From NCBI GenBank assembly GCA_024508935.1, contig JANINW010000027.1, positions 94,376 through 158,375 on the forward strand: 64,000 nucleotides of DNA, in the 5' to 3' direction. Origin of the DNA: Flavipsychrobacter sp. (GTDB taxonomy: Bacteria > Bacteroidota > Bacteroidia > Chitinophagales > Chitinophagaceae). Shown here piece by piece: positions 26,643 through 36,039 of this stretch (position 1 is its first letter; each line of letters starts with the position of its first letter). The position numbers and the translations under genes were made by a program. A model generated the notes under the pieces. That model saw only the letters and a program-made list of their open reading frames with translations. It was not told the origin of the DNA and searched no databases.

Positions 26643-27557
26643 TTAATAAACCCACATATCGTGTTCTTTGTTGAACAGCTTTTCGCTTTCTTTCTGTCCT
26701 TCATACAAAGCTTCCAGGTTTGACATGCCTCTTTCCCTGAAAGTGGCATCGAATGGATTGCTTGTTTTGATGACTTTGCTGGCGAAGAAACGGCCTTCAA
26801 AATATTCATCCCATGTCATGCGGGCTACGTCATTTTCAGGATTGAAAACTTCATACTGGGCCAGCATCGGGCGAATTTCAGGATAGTATAACCAGAAAAC
26901 AGCCTGTGATGCACGGAAAGAACCATCATCATTGTATTTATCCTGTATTGGAGCTATACCTATGATACGTACTACCTGGCGGCCTAAGTTACGGTCAAAT
27001 ACTACGTCTTCTTTAATACGGTATTTAGTAACCACATCAGGGTTGAACTCACGGCTGGTAATTTTCATTACCTGCTCACCTGTTACAGGGTCGGTAACCA
27101 TCAGCGTATCCGGTTTACCTATCAGTATTTCCAGTATCTGCTCTTTAGACAGGGCATTTGTAAAGCGGTCATCCATGTTAGAATACGCTTTGATCTTGCC
27201 TTTCTTAACAGCATCAAGGATAATTTCGATGAAGTACCCACCACCGGTGTAGTCATCACCAGGATAGCGGAAAGCCATGTTTTGCTTTTCACGGGTATCG
27301 ATCTCGCGCCATACCCTTTTCTTCCACATGATATCTGCTTCGCGCACAGACTGCCATCCTACGGGATTGCTGATATGCGGCACCCTGTCATAAACGCCAT
27401 CTGTTACCAGTGAAGGTTGCCAGGTAGTGTTTACTCCGTCATAACTGTTAAACTGTTTTACAGCCTGGTCAGTTACATTCTGGGCAAATGCAGTGCTGGT
27501 TGCGAAAAGTAATGCGGTAGTCGCGGCAATTCTGTATGATTTTAGGACATTCATCAT
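26643..27557 (-). CDS. gldN: T9SS ring protein GldN/PorN
   Basis: A 304-residue secreted protein (signal peptide ending TAFAQN). Family features are the VREADIMWKKRVWREIDTREK segment, GGGYFIEIILDAVKKG and VFWLYYPEIRPML. In the type IX secretion system GldN forms the periplasmic ring with the lipoprotein GldK. Last gene of gldK-L-M-N, then a strong terminator. Start either of two Met codons (27557 or 27554). Confidence 0.93.
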   Translation of the reverse strand: MMNVLKSYRIAATTALLFATSTAFAQNVTDQAVKQFNSYDGVNTTWQPSLVTDGVYDRVPHISNPVGWQSVREADIMWKKRVWREIDTREKQNMAFRYPGDDYTGGGYFIEIILDAVKKGKIKAYSNMDDRFTNALSKEQILEILIGKPDTLMVTDPVTGEQVMKITSREFNPDVVTKYRIKEDVVFDRNLGRQVVRIIGIAPIQDKYNDDGSFRASQAVFWLYYPEIRPMLAQYEVFNPENDVARMTWDEYFEGRFFASKVIKTSNPFDATFRERGMSNLEALYEGQKESEKLFNKEHDMWVY

Positions 27558-27597
27558 CCTTGAACAATTTGCTTAGTTAAACTAAAATTATGTAAAA

Positions 27598-29142
27598 TTA
27601 TTGAAGCGTCAAAGCAATAGTATTTAATGCACGGCCACGTTTATCCGGTCCTACACCCCTTATCTCTTCAATAAATACTTTATCACCCGGTTTAGCCCTG
27701 TTAATGGCATCTGTAACTTGCTTATTGCTGGAGAACAATGCACCGTTCACTTTAAACGGTCCTATCAGTTCACCGCGTTTAGGCAGCAGGCTGAATTCAA
27801 ATGCAGTGATGTTGAACCTTGCTTCGAAATCAAACCCGTCAAGTACTGCCAGCACACCCAACTGAGCTTTAAACTGGTTGGTAAGCATGCTACCGCCGGT
27901 TTTACCGCCTATTTTAGCTACAGGGTCAGGTATGAATTTAACGCGTACTTCCATACCGCCCACTTGCTTAACACCTGTTTCAGTTTTAGCATTGATAGCG
28001 GCAAATACTTTACCAGGCTGGTTTACTTCAACCACATATTGGCCTCTTGTACCGCCGGCAGTAACCGTAGCACTTGGGATGCTTACAGACACATCTTCCA
28101 GTGAATAACCCGCTGCTGATACAGTTATCGGGTTAGGTACACCAATGTAGAATACGTTCATCTTATCCAGCTGCATAGATGCACCTGTAGAACCTACCAT
28201 GTATTGGAATTCGTAAGGCTGTGTGATCGGCTGTCCGCCCATATCGATGGTAACTGTACCACGAACGGTTTGAAGGCCTACACCTGCTGCAGAAGTTTCC
28301 CAGTAAGCTATACCGTTCTCTACTTTAGATACGCGGCCACCGCTTGAAGTTACGCTTGGATTAACAGCTTTGTTATAGGCTGCCAGCATGATCTGGGCTT
28401 CTACTTTCTGTCCTACCAGTGCATAACTTGTTTTAGGTACAGCTATCGCCTGGAAGGCATCGAAACGAACTTGTTTCTGTGCAGCTTCTGTAAACAACTG
28501 GTTTACGATAGTAGCTTCACTGTTACGAACGTCGTTCTGGAATTTTGACATCAGGGTAACAACAGCCATTGTAGGCATGTTGTAGAAATAACCGGTAGAC
28601 CAGTCACCTTGAGGGTTGTTGTCTGATTTTTTAGGGTCATCTACTTTCATTGGCAGTTGCGCACCGATATTGTCTTTTACTTTAGGATCAATATTAGAGA
28701 GCAACAGGTCTTTGAAAGCCCTTAATTTAGCTTTTAATGTATCACCACCTTTTCTTTCAACCAGCAATAAAGTACTCGCATCTATATTATCTTTCCTTTT
28801 GATCTCACCATCTGTTTCACGACCACCTGATTCTATAATTACGCGTTCTTTCCAGTCCTCAAGATATTTATACATTTGATCGGCTGCAGCTTTAACGGCT
28901 TTAGCTTTATCATTATACGGCTTTACACGCTCACGCTGACCTTCCATTTTTTCGTTCTCTTCAAACTCCTGGTACAGTTTATTGTTCTTATCTGCAATAG
29001 AAGTATTAGAAGCGCTGATACTCTGATTGATAGTTTGGAACGCGTGCAGGATTTCTGAAGACACGTTTAGGGCCAGCATTGCTGTCAACACCAGATACAT
29101 CAGGTTGATCATTATCTGCCGCGGCTCTTTAGGTATGGACAT
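27598..29142 (-). CDS. gldM: T9SS motor protein GldM/PorM
   Basis: A 514-residue inner-membrane protein with one N-terminal helix (IMINLMYLVLTAMLALNVS) carrying the conserved pre-helix motif SIPKEPRQ, then a long periplasmic part made of a helical domain and several beta-sandwich domains. GldM spans the periplasm and transmits motion from the GldL proton motor to the GldK-GldN ring. Follows gldL by 62 bases. Confidence 0.94.
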   Translation of the reverse strand: MSIPKEPRQIMINLMYLVLTAMLALNVSSEILHAFQTINQSISASNTSIADKNNKLYQEFEENEKMEGQRERVKPYNDKAKAVKAAADQMYKYLEDWKERVIIESGGRETDGEIKRKDNIDASTLLLVERKGGDTLKAKLRAFKDLLLSNIDPKVKDNIGAQLPMKVDDPKKSDNNPQGDWSTGYFYNMPTMAVVTLMSKFQNDVRNSEATIVNQLFTEAAQKQVRFDAFQAIAVPKTSYALVGQKVEAQIMLAAYNKAVNPSVTSSGGRVSKVENGIAYWETSAAGVGLQTVRGTVTIDMGGQPITQPYEFQYMVGSTGASMQLDKMNVFYIGVPNPITVSAAGYSLEDVSVSIPSATVTAGGTRGQYVVEVNQPGKVFAAINAKTETGVKQVGGMEVRVKFIPDPVAKIGGKTGGSMLTNQFKAQLGVLAVLDGFDFEARFNITAFEFSLLPKRGELIGPFKVNGALFSSNKQVTDAINRAKPGDKVFIEEIRGVGPDKRGRALNTIALTLQ

Positions 29143-29204
29143 TCTTTAACTTTTACTAATGTTAATTATAATCGTATCTATTCAGTTCTTATCAATAAGA
29201 AATA

Positions 29205-30023
29205 TTAACGTCCTTGCATTGCAGCCAGCATGTTGCCATATATCTGGTTCAATGTTGTCAGGTTCTTAGACAGCATAGCGATCTGCTCTTTAGCAGCTAC
29301 TGCGTCAGTAGCGCTTGATGCCATTGCATCAGAAGCATTTACCAGGTTGCTGTAGAACTTGTTCATTGCTTTCAGATGGTTGTTTGCATCCTGCAGTTCT
29401 ACTTCATAGATCTGGTTCAGAGAACCCAGGTTCCTTGACAATACCTGTACTTGCTCGTGGAAACGTGCAGTATCATCTGCTGCGTTGTTGAAAGAAGCCA
29501 TTGTATTGCTGGCACCTACGAAAGTATTTTTCATTTCACCCAGGGCAGTAGCTGCTTCACGGGCGCTGCTTGAATATTCGTTAGTAGCTGCAGTTACATC
29601 AGAGATATCTTTTATCTGCTCTACAACTGTACCGAAGCGTGTAAAGCTTTCTCCCAGTTTACGGATATTGGCAGGAGAGATCTGAGCGTCTTCCATCATT
29701 TTATCCAGTGATGCTCCCGGAGAAATTTTACCTGCAGCAGAGTCGAATTTAGTACCCTTGCGGTAAGCTTCTACGTGTGGATTCTCGTCGATATTCGGAT
29801 AGAAACGTTCCCAGTAATAATCTTTATGTGGCGGGAGCAGACCCAGCATAGCAAAGATGAATGCTTCGGTCATCATACCTGCAGTAAGCATCACACCTGC
29901 ACCTGGCCAGTGTTGTATTTTGAACAGGGCTCCCATCAATACCACAGAGGCTCCAAGACCAATTATCAGGTTTTTTATGTATTTACCCTGTGTAGTTTCA
30001 AAAAACAATGCTATTGAACTCAT
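29205..30023 (-). CDS. gldL: T9SS motor protein GldL/PorL
   Basis: A 272-residue inner-membrane protein with two N-terminal transmembrane helices (LIIGLGASVVLMGALFKI and GVMLTAGMMTEAFIFAMLGL). The second contains the acidic Glu thought to take part in proton flow, and a short PPHKDYYWERFYP segment follows. The cytoplasmic tail is helical and coiled-coil-like. Together with GldM it is the proton-driven rotary motor that powers T9SS and gliding. Confidence 0.93.
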   Translation of the reverse strand: MSSIALFFETTQGKYIKNLIIGLGASVVLMGALFKIQHWPGAGVMLTAGMMTEAFIFAMLGLLPPHKDYYWERFYPNIDENPHVEAYRKGTKFDSAAGKISPGASLDKMMEDAQISPANIRKLGESFTRFGTVVEQIKDISDVTAATNEYSSSAREAATALGEMKNTFVGASNTMASFNNAADDTARFHEQVQVLSRNLGSLNQIYEVELQDANNHLKAMNKFYSNLVNASDAMASSATDAVAAKEQIAMLSKNLTTLNQIYGNMLAAMQGR

Positions 30024-30088
30024 TTTATTATATTTTTTCTACGGGTTGATTAAATTAAAAAGTAAACGGTAAAACGACTTATTAGATA

Positions 30089-31354
30089 TTAGCGCCTCAT
30101 TGGGGCATTATTTAATGCAGGGTGTATTTCCTGGTAGATGCAACGGAAACCGATATAAGATTTTGCTGTATCAGCATATTCATAATCGCGTGAACCTGTT
30201 TGCAGGTAGTAAGCTACATCGCGCCAGCTACCACCACGTACCACTTTACGGCGCATCCACTGAGGATCACTATCTGTCATTTTATAGTTGATATCAGGGT
30301 TCAGATCAGCAACCGCATTGTAAGCAGTACCAAAATAAGACGATGCTGTCCATTCTGCTACGTTACCAGCCATGTTGTACAGGCCGTAATCGTTTGGCCA
30401 ATATGTATCAACTTTTACAGTGTACAAGCCACCGTCTGCCGCATAGTTACCGCGCTGTGGTTTGAAGTTAGCCAGGTAACAACCTTTTTTGTTAACTATA
30501 TAAGGACCACCCCATGGATAAGGAGATTCTGCGCGGCCACCACGGGCTGCCCACTCCCATTGAGATTCTGATGGCAGTTGGAACTGGCCTTCAAAATACA
30601 GTTTGCTCTTTTCGCGTTCTGATCTCCAGCTGCGCGTGCGCCAGTCACAGAATGCGTTTGCCTGGTTCCAGTTTACACCTACTACAGGGTAGTTATTGAA
30701 AGCAGGGAACCAGTTGTATTGCATAGCAATTGGTTCGTTATAGGCATAAGTGAATTGTTTTACCCATACAGTAGTATCAGGATAAACAGGTACATCGTAT
30801 TTTTTGATGAAGCTGCTGCGTGGCTGTGAAGGATTCTTCACATTCTCAGCATAATCATATACTTCGTAATGGTAGATCAGTTTTGAGTTGTCGAACTCTT
30901 TCTTACCCCAGCCAGACTGTTCTGCAGGAATAAAGAAATTGCTCAGCTGGTCCTGAAGATCTGCATCCCTCCAGTTGATCTTCTTCCTCATATCAACACG
31001 CTGAGAGCCATCAGGGTTATCGATCATATCGCCCAGTTGCGCATGTGCCATAGAGTCGCGTACATAGCTGGTAAACTGGCGGTATTCCTGGTTAGCAATC
31101 TCAGTTGCGTCCATGTAAAAACCTGTCACCTGAACGGTACGGATCAACGCGTCGTTTTTCCCGCGAACATCTTCATCGCTCGCCCCCATTTTTAGTACAC
31201 CAGAAGGAACATACACCATGCCAAGTGGAACCGGCGCCTTATAGTTCATCATGGTCGGCTCACCAACCAATTGACCTCCAGAACCCGGTTTTCCACAGCC
31301 AGCAGCCAATGCGAGTAATGCTACAGCCGAGATCTTCAGGGAAAGTTGTTTCAT
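30089..31354 (-). CDS. gldK: T9SS ring lipoprotein GldK/PorK
   Basis: A 421-residue lipoprotein. The start at 31354 gives a lipobox (LLALAAGCGKP), so the 40-residue longer frame is rejected. The body is a formylglycine-generating-enzyme-like (SUMF1) domain: VYVPSGVLKMGASDED, the ATEIANQEYRQF strand, YPVVGVNWNQANAFCDW, LPSESQWEWAARGG, GNVAEWTASS and RGGSWRDVAYY, ending GFRC. The catalytic Cys of true FGEs is absent (positions are Tyr/Gly), consistent with a structural role. GldK forms the outer-membrane-attached ring with GldN. Confidence 0.93.
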   Translation of the reverse strand: MKQLSLKISAVALLALAAGCGKPGSGGQLVGEPTMMNYKAPVPLGMVYVPSGVLKMGASDEDVRGKNDALIRTVQVTGFYMDATEIANQEYRQFTSYVRDSMAHAQLGDMIDNPDGSQRVDMRKKINWRDADLQDQLSNFFIPAEQSGWGKKEFDNSKLIYHYEVYDYAENVKNPSQPRSSFIKKYDVPVYPDTTVWVKQFTYAYNEPIAMQYNWFPAFNNYPVVGVNWNQANAFCDWRTRSWRSEREKSKLYFEGQFQLPSESQWEWAARGGRAESPYPWGGPYIVNKKGCYLANFKPQRGNYAADGGLYTVKVDTYWPNDYGLYNMAGNVAEWTASSYFGTAYNAVADLNPDINYKMTDSDPQWMRRKVVRGGSWRDVAYYLQTGSRDYEYADTAKSYIGFRCIYQEIHPALNNAPMRR

Positions 31355-31540
31355 ACTACTGTTGTTATTGTTTTTGCTATTAGGCAAATAAAGTAAATTT
31401 TTTGGTTCAGAGATAGCTTCACCCCTAAACCGATGCACAATATTTAAAGTTTTTTCCAAAAATGCAAGTCTCAAAAAAAAATTTGTTAAGTTTTTTCCAC
31501 GCTTCCAATCGCTTCGAACAGGGAATATAAGCAGATAATT

Positions 31541-33562
31541 TTATTTACTACTGATTAATTCAATTGCTTGCTGAGCAAGGCTTACAGGCGGCATGCAATA
31601 AGTATCTGTACAAACATATACTGCTGCCGCACCTGCAATATATTTGTTTTTAAGCGCAGGCAGTTCAGATATTTCTTTTTGTGAAGTAATAAAGAATGCC
31701 TGCGGGAGGAGCTCTTTACGCATAATGTTTTGCTGCTCAGCTGCTTCTGCCCCCACCGAAACAACTGTTTTCAGGCCTTTGGCATAGCGCTGCAGCAGCA
31801 ATGCCCAATACCCGAAAGACGATGGATAACGCAGCACATTGCCACTCATCTGGCGCAGCATATACCCGCCCTGCTCGTACAGCGCGGGCTTGTCCATAGA
31901 CAGGCCAAGCAGTAAAAGATTATGTGCCATTACCGCGTTGGCAGAAGGGGTAGCGCCGTCGTACACATCTACCTTCCTGACCGGTATATCTTTTTGCCTA
32001 ACTGATGTATAATAAAACATATTCCCTTCCTCGTGCCCGAACTCATCGAGCACTGTTTGTGCATACTTATCTGCTGTTGCCAGCCATTCGTTTTTTCCGC
32101 TGGCCGAGGCAAGCTGCAACAGGGCTTGTATAAGGTAAGCATAGTCGTCAAGGTTGGCTGATATGCGCGCTGCGCCTTGCTTCCAGGTATGGCAGAGCGT
32201 ATCGGCCGCAGCAAATTTATCGAGCATCCAGTACATATGCTGCACTGCCCGTTCTTCGTATGCTGTATGTTCAAGGGCTACAGATGCTTTGGTAAGCGCA
32301 AGGTTCATTAGGGCATTCCACGAGAGCAAACTCTTATCGTCGGTCTGTGGTCTTATTCTTTGCGCACGCAAGTCAAAAAGGCGCTGTTTGGCAGCAACTA
32401 TTGCTGCTGTTATCTGTCCTGGTTCCAGTCCTGTTTCGGCTGCAATGGTTTCTACATTAACGCTTACGTGCAGGATATTAGTATGTTCCCAATTGCCTTC
32501 TTTTTGTATGCCGAAATAGCGTTCCAAAACAGGGTTGTTTCCCATCGCTGCCTGCCATTCTTCCCAGGTCCAGGTATAGAACTTGCCTTCTACCCCTTCG
32601 CTATCTGCATCCAATGCGCTGTAATAGCCGCCTGTAGGCTCTTTCAGCTCCCTTTCTACAAAGCTTATTGTCTCCGTTATAGCCCTTCGGTAGCCTTCCT
32701 GCTTTGTAAGGAGGTAGGCATCACATAAGGAAAGGATTATCAGCGCGTTATCATATAACATTTTCTCAAAATGGGGTGCCAGCCACTTATCGTCGGTAGA
32801 GTAACGGGCAAAACCACCACCCAACTGGTCATAAATGCCACCATTTATCATGCAATCCAGGCTCAGCAAGGCGTGTTTCAGTGCTGCATCATCCCCGGTG
32901 TAATAGTTATGCTCCAGCAGGTAGCTGATATTCATGCTGCCGGGGAACTTGGGGGCCCTGCCAAAGCCACCATTTTCTTTATCGGCATGTAACAACAAGG
33001 CTTCTGCCGCCTGCCGGCTCTGCTCATCCGTCCAGCTATCTGCTGTGGCGGCGGCCAGTTGCGAGATTTGGCGCAGGTATTGCAGCATTTGCTGCCCCTG
33101 TGCATCTATCTCAGTTTTCTGCTCTTTCCAAAGGGCATTTATACGTTCCAGCAATTGCGGCCAGGAAAGGCGGTTATACATTGGTCGGGGCGGGTAATAG
33201 GTACCGCCATAGAAGGGAGTACGGTGGGGCGTAACGAATACATTCAACGGCCAGCCCCCGCTGCCGCTGATGGCCTGCACCGCATCCATGTAAAAATGAT
33301 CCACGTCAGGGTGTTCTTCCCTATCTACCTTTATATTTATGAAATTGGCATTCATATATGCCGCAACTTCCTCATTTTCAAAGCTTTCATGCTCCATTAC
33401 ATGGCACCAGTGGCAGGCTGCATAACCAATACTTACCAGCACGGGCTTATTTTCCCTCCGGGCTACTTCAAAAGGCTCATCTCCCCAGGCATACCAATCT
33501 ACCGGGTTGTGCGCGTGTTGTAATAAATACGGACTTAATTCATTGATCAACCTGTTTGCCAT
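31541..33562 (-). CDS. YyaL/DUF255 thioredoxin-domain protein with glycosidase-like repeat
   Basis: A 673-residue protein. The N-terminal thioredoxin-like DUF255 domain includes [20 protein letters not shown] and the active-site-like [16 protein letters not shown]. The rest is an alpha/alpha-barrel related to six-hairpin glycosidases. It is the SPATA20/YyaL family; no enzymatic function is settled. Cytoplasmic, no signal peptide. Single gene followed by its own upstream neighbour in the same direction but with separate terminator. Confidence 0.87.
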   Translation of the reverse strand: MANRLINELSPYLLQHAHNPVDWYAWGDEPFEVARRENKPVLVSIGYAACHWCHVMEHESFENEEVAAYMNANFINIKVDREEHPDVDHFYMDAVQAISGSGGWPLNVFVTPHRTPFYGGTYYPPRPMYNRLSWPQLLERINALWKEQKTEIDAQGQQMLQYLRQISQLAAATADSWTDEQSRQAAEALLLHADKENGGFGRAPKFPGSMNISYLLEHNYYTGDDAALKHALLSLDCMINGGIYDQLGGGFARYSTDDKWLAPHFEKMLYDNALIILSLCDAYLLTKQEGYRRAITETISFVERELKEPTGGYYSALDADSEGVEGKFYTWTWEEWQAAMGNNPVLERYFGIQKEGNWEHTNILHVSVNVETIAAETGLEPGQITAAIVAAKQRLFDLRAQRIRPQTDDKSLLSWNALMNLALTKASVALEHTAYEERAVQHMYWMLDKFAAADTLCHTWKQGAARISANLDDYAYLIQALLQLASASGKNEWLATADKYAQTVLDEFGHEEGNMFYYTSVRQKDIPVRKVDVYDGATPSANAVMAHNLLLLGLSMDKPALYEQGGYMLRQMSGNVLRYPSSFGYWALLLQRYAKGLKTVVSVGAEAAEQQNIMRKELLPQAFFITSQKEISELPALKNKYIAGAAAVYVCTDTYCMPPVSLAQQAIELISSK

Positions 33563-33601
33563 ACTGCGAATTTAAGGGCTGGCTCAATGCAGTACACACA
33601 C

Positions 33602-33633
33602 AAAAAAAGAGCCTGTCGGCTGACAGGCTCTTT
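33602..33633 (-). terminator. terminator of the hemD unit
   Basis: Arms AAAGAGCCTGTC (33606-33617) and GACAGGCTCTTT (33622-33633) with a U-rich run on the minus strand, just past the hemD stop. Confidence 0.9.
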
Positions 33634-33653
33634 ATATTTATTATCTTTTATAA

Positions 33654-34454
33654 TTATTTTTTCAATTCTCCGAGGTAGCGCTCCAGTGCCGATACCATTG
33701 ATGGTGCATTAGGAGCAGGGGCTTTCACATCCAGCCTCAGGCCGGCATCTTCTATTGCTTTAGATGTGGTAGGACCGAAAGCGCCTATGAGGGTGCCATT
33801 CTGCTTAAACGCGGGGTCGTGGCTGAATAAGGTCTGTACGCTGAACGGACTGAAAAATACGATCATATCGTAATTATCCTGCATTACCGGCGCTATATCA
33901 TTAGCTACGGTACGGTACAGGGTAGCTTCCGCAAAGGTCATATTGTTCCTGGTAAGGAATTGAGCGATGTCGTTCTTACCATTATCTGCTGTAGGCACTA
34001 TGTATTTCTCATTGTGCTTGTGCTTACCTATCACTTCCAGCAGGCCATCTGTGCTGCCATCGGCAGAGAAGAATACTTTGCGCTTGCGGTACAGTATGAA
34101 CTTTTGCAGATACAGTGCTACTGCTTCTGTAATGCAGAAATACTTCATATCCTGCGATACTTTAACTTTCAGTTCTTCGCAGATGCGAAAAAAATGGTCA
34201 ACTGCATTGCGGCTGGTAAATATGATGGCGGTATATTCTGCTATGTCAACACGCTGCTTGCGGAAATCCTTACCGGAAAGGCCTTCTACACGTATGAAGG
34301 GGTGAAACGCCAGCTTCAGGTCGTACTTCTTAGCCAGGTCGTAATAAGGAGATTTGTCCGTTTCGGGTTTAGGCTGTGTAATAAGTATCGTATTAACCCT
34401 TACTTCTTTCTTTACTGCAGTTTTGCTTTTAGTAGAACGTTCAGCTTTTGCCAT
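33654..34454 (-). CDS. hemD: uroporphyrinogen-III synthase family protein
   Basis: A 266-residue two-lobed HemD family protein with VNTILITQPKPETD, AIIFTSRNAVDHFF, KYIVPTADNG, and the C-terminal FFSPFSVQTLF and GPTTSKAIEDAGL. The enzyme closes hydroxymethylbilane into uroporphyrinogen III in haem synthesis. The lysine-rich N-terminal tail (AKAERSTKSKTAVKKE) is unusual. The next gene upstream, DUF4271, is a common neighbour of hemD in this phylum and 62 bases away. Confidence 0.87.
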   Translation of the reverse strand: MAKAERSTKSKTAVKKEVRVNTILITQPKPETDKSPYYDLAKKYDLKLAFHPFIRVEGLSGKDFRKQRVDIAEYTAIIFTSRNAVDHFFRICEELKVKVSQDMKYFCITEAVALYLQKFILYRKRKVFFSADGSTDGLLEVIGKHKHNEKYIVPTADNGKNDIAQFLTRNNMTFAEATLYRTVANDIAPVMQDNYDMIVFFSPFSVQTLFSHDPAFKQNGTLIGAFGPTTSKAIEDAGLRLDVKAPAPNAPSMVSALERYLGELKK

Positions 34455-34516
34455 AATTGGGTTTGTTGCTATGGGTTAGTGCCAACAGGTAAACGGAAAG
34501 CTTTATAAATCAAGAT

Positions 34517-35383
34517 TTAATAGAGCAAGCCACGTACCAATAATTTCATTAAAACTGCCAATGGCAATAATTCCGAGGCGCAAAGGTACGTAAAAAAATG
34601 GAATTTGCTGTACTGGAAGAAGGAACCGAAAACCTGCCAGGAACGGGTATAGCGGTTGATGAACATGACCAGTATGACTATTGCAGAAATAATAATAGCC
34701 GGCCCCGCCAGCGAAGCATTGGCAAATGCCATTATGGCTACAAACGGCAGCAGCATAATTGCCGTCATTTTATTGATAAGAAATATATTATAGATATAAT
34801 TTTCAGTAATTCCTTCCACATTAAAGGCCCAGCCGCTAAAGCGTATCACCGCATATTTCCCCAGGTATATTACCCCTATGCCCCCAACCAGCATCAGCAT
34901 CAGCAAACCGGGCTGGATATTGCCGGTTTGGGCTGGAACTAATAAACGAACGAGATAATACACATACAGCCCTATCACCAGGGTAAAGAAAATGTTCATG
35001 AGCAGGTTGGCTACGAAGGCTATTTCTATCTGTTCTTTTATCTGCCGGCTGCTGAGTGTCGGGTTGCGGAATGCTTTCCAGAGATTATTGAAATAGTGGG
35101 GGTTGAAATATTTCATAAAACCCAGCATCAGGCATAAAAACAGCAGGACATAAAAATCCATAGTCTTATCCGCCATTATATGGCTGCGCTCTATGCCTAT
35201 CAGTACATTTTTATTAGCCACCTGCGGGTGTGCCTTCAACAGGCTGTCATATGCTTGCGCAGCCTGTACTTTTACGGTAGTTGCATCAACCGGTATACCA
35301 TATTTGGCCGCATTGATTTTTGCAGACAATGAGGTATTGGCAAGCAGCAATATGAACAGGAATATCAGTCTAACGAAAGGCAT
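34517..35383 (-). CDS. DUF4271 integral membrane protein
   Basis: A 288-residue membrane protein with a signal-like start (VRLIFLFILLLANTSLSAK) and then about six hydrophobic helices (MDFYVLLFLCLMLGFM, FVANLLMNIFFTLVIGLYVYYL, LLMLMLVGGIGVIYLG and others). It matches DUF4271 of Bacteroidota, found beside hemD. Function unknown; a role in haem or membrane homeostasis is guesswork based on position only. Confidence 0.78.
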   Translation of the reverse strand: MPFVRLIFLFILLLANTSLSAKINAAKYGIPVDATTVKVQAAQAYDSLLKAHPQVANKNVLIGIERSHIMADKTMDFYVLLFLCLMLGFMKYFNPHYFNNLWKAFRNPTLSSRQIKEQIEIAFVANLLMNIFFTLVIGLYVYYLVRLLVPAQTGNIQPGLLMLMLVGGIGVIYLGKYAVIRFSGWAFNVEGITENYIYNIFLINKMTAIMLLPFVAIMAFANASLAGPAIIISAIVILVMFINRYTRSWQVFGSFFQYSKFHFFTYLCASELLPLAVLMKLLVRGLLY

Positions 35384-35406
35384 AACGGAACGCCGTAAAG
35401 ATAGGA

Positions 35407-35946
35407 TTAATGACGGTTATTTAGCTGCAGGTCGGCCCGTATAAAAACATAAATTGCCTCCAGCCGCTGTTTGTTCTCATCACTGCATCGCTCGAGCGCC
35501 AAGGTGCGCGATGTTTTAAAGCAAGGCAGCAGGTCGCCGTCACAACCTTTTCTTATGTCTTTGGCCACAATACCTGCCCAGGCATACCGGTAATCAGGCT
35601 TCACCCCTTTGCAGAATAGCAAAGACATCAGTGCATCAGAATTGTTCTGTATATAATGAGTGCAGATGAAAGACATATTAGACGGCAGGCGCGAACTATG
35701 ATTCAGCAGCATTTTCGATACCAGGTACATGTAGAAGGGTCGGGTATCATCATTCTCGGTATACATGCTATCAAATATGGCATAAGCAATGCTGTCATTC
35801 AGCTGCACTTTACCACTATGAAAGTCTTTGGCGGTTTGCGACACATTGGGCAACTGCATATAATAGACAGTCTGCCTGAGTTCCTGTGCGGCAGATGCCG
35901 TACACATAATAAGGAATACAATCAGGTGTAATAGCTTTATTCTCAT
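35407..35946 (-). CDS. secreted protein of unknown function
   Basis: Unrecognised. A 179-residue protein with signal peptide (MRIKLLHLIVFLIMCTASAAQ). The mature part is helical with several Cys (FICTHYIQ, LLFCKGVKPDY, GCDGDLLPCF, ERCSDENK) that could form disulfides. No repeats or known active site. Preceded on the other strand by hemW. Confidence 0.6.
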   Translation of the reverse strand: MRIKLLHLIVFLIMCTASAAQELRQTVYYMQLPNVSQTAKDFHSGKVQLNDSIAYAIFDSMYTENDDTRPFYMYLVSKMLLNHSSRLPSNMSFICTHYIQNNSDALMSLLFCKGVKPDYRYAWAGIVAKDIRKGCDGDLLPCFKTSRTLALERCSDENKQRLEAIYVFIRADLQLNNRH

Positions 35947-36026
35947 TGCGCTTTCAGCCATACAAAATAGAAAATATTTTTAAATAGCAATAGTGCCGCA
36001 CCGCATGTACTTGTGCGGGTATTCTG

Positions 36027-36034
36027 TAAGTTTG
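36027..36034 (+). promoter_or_regulatory. -7 box of hemW (leaderless)
   Basis: TAAGTTTG ends only 5 bases before the ATG at 36040, so transcription would begin at about the start codon. Confidence 0.6.
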
Positions 36035-36039
36035 CAACC

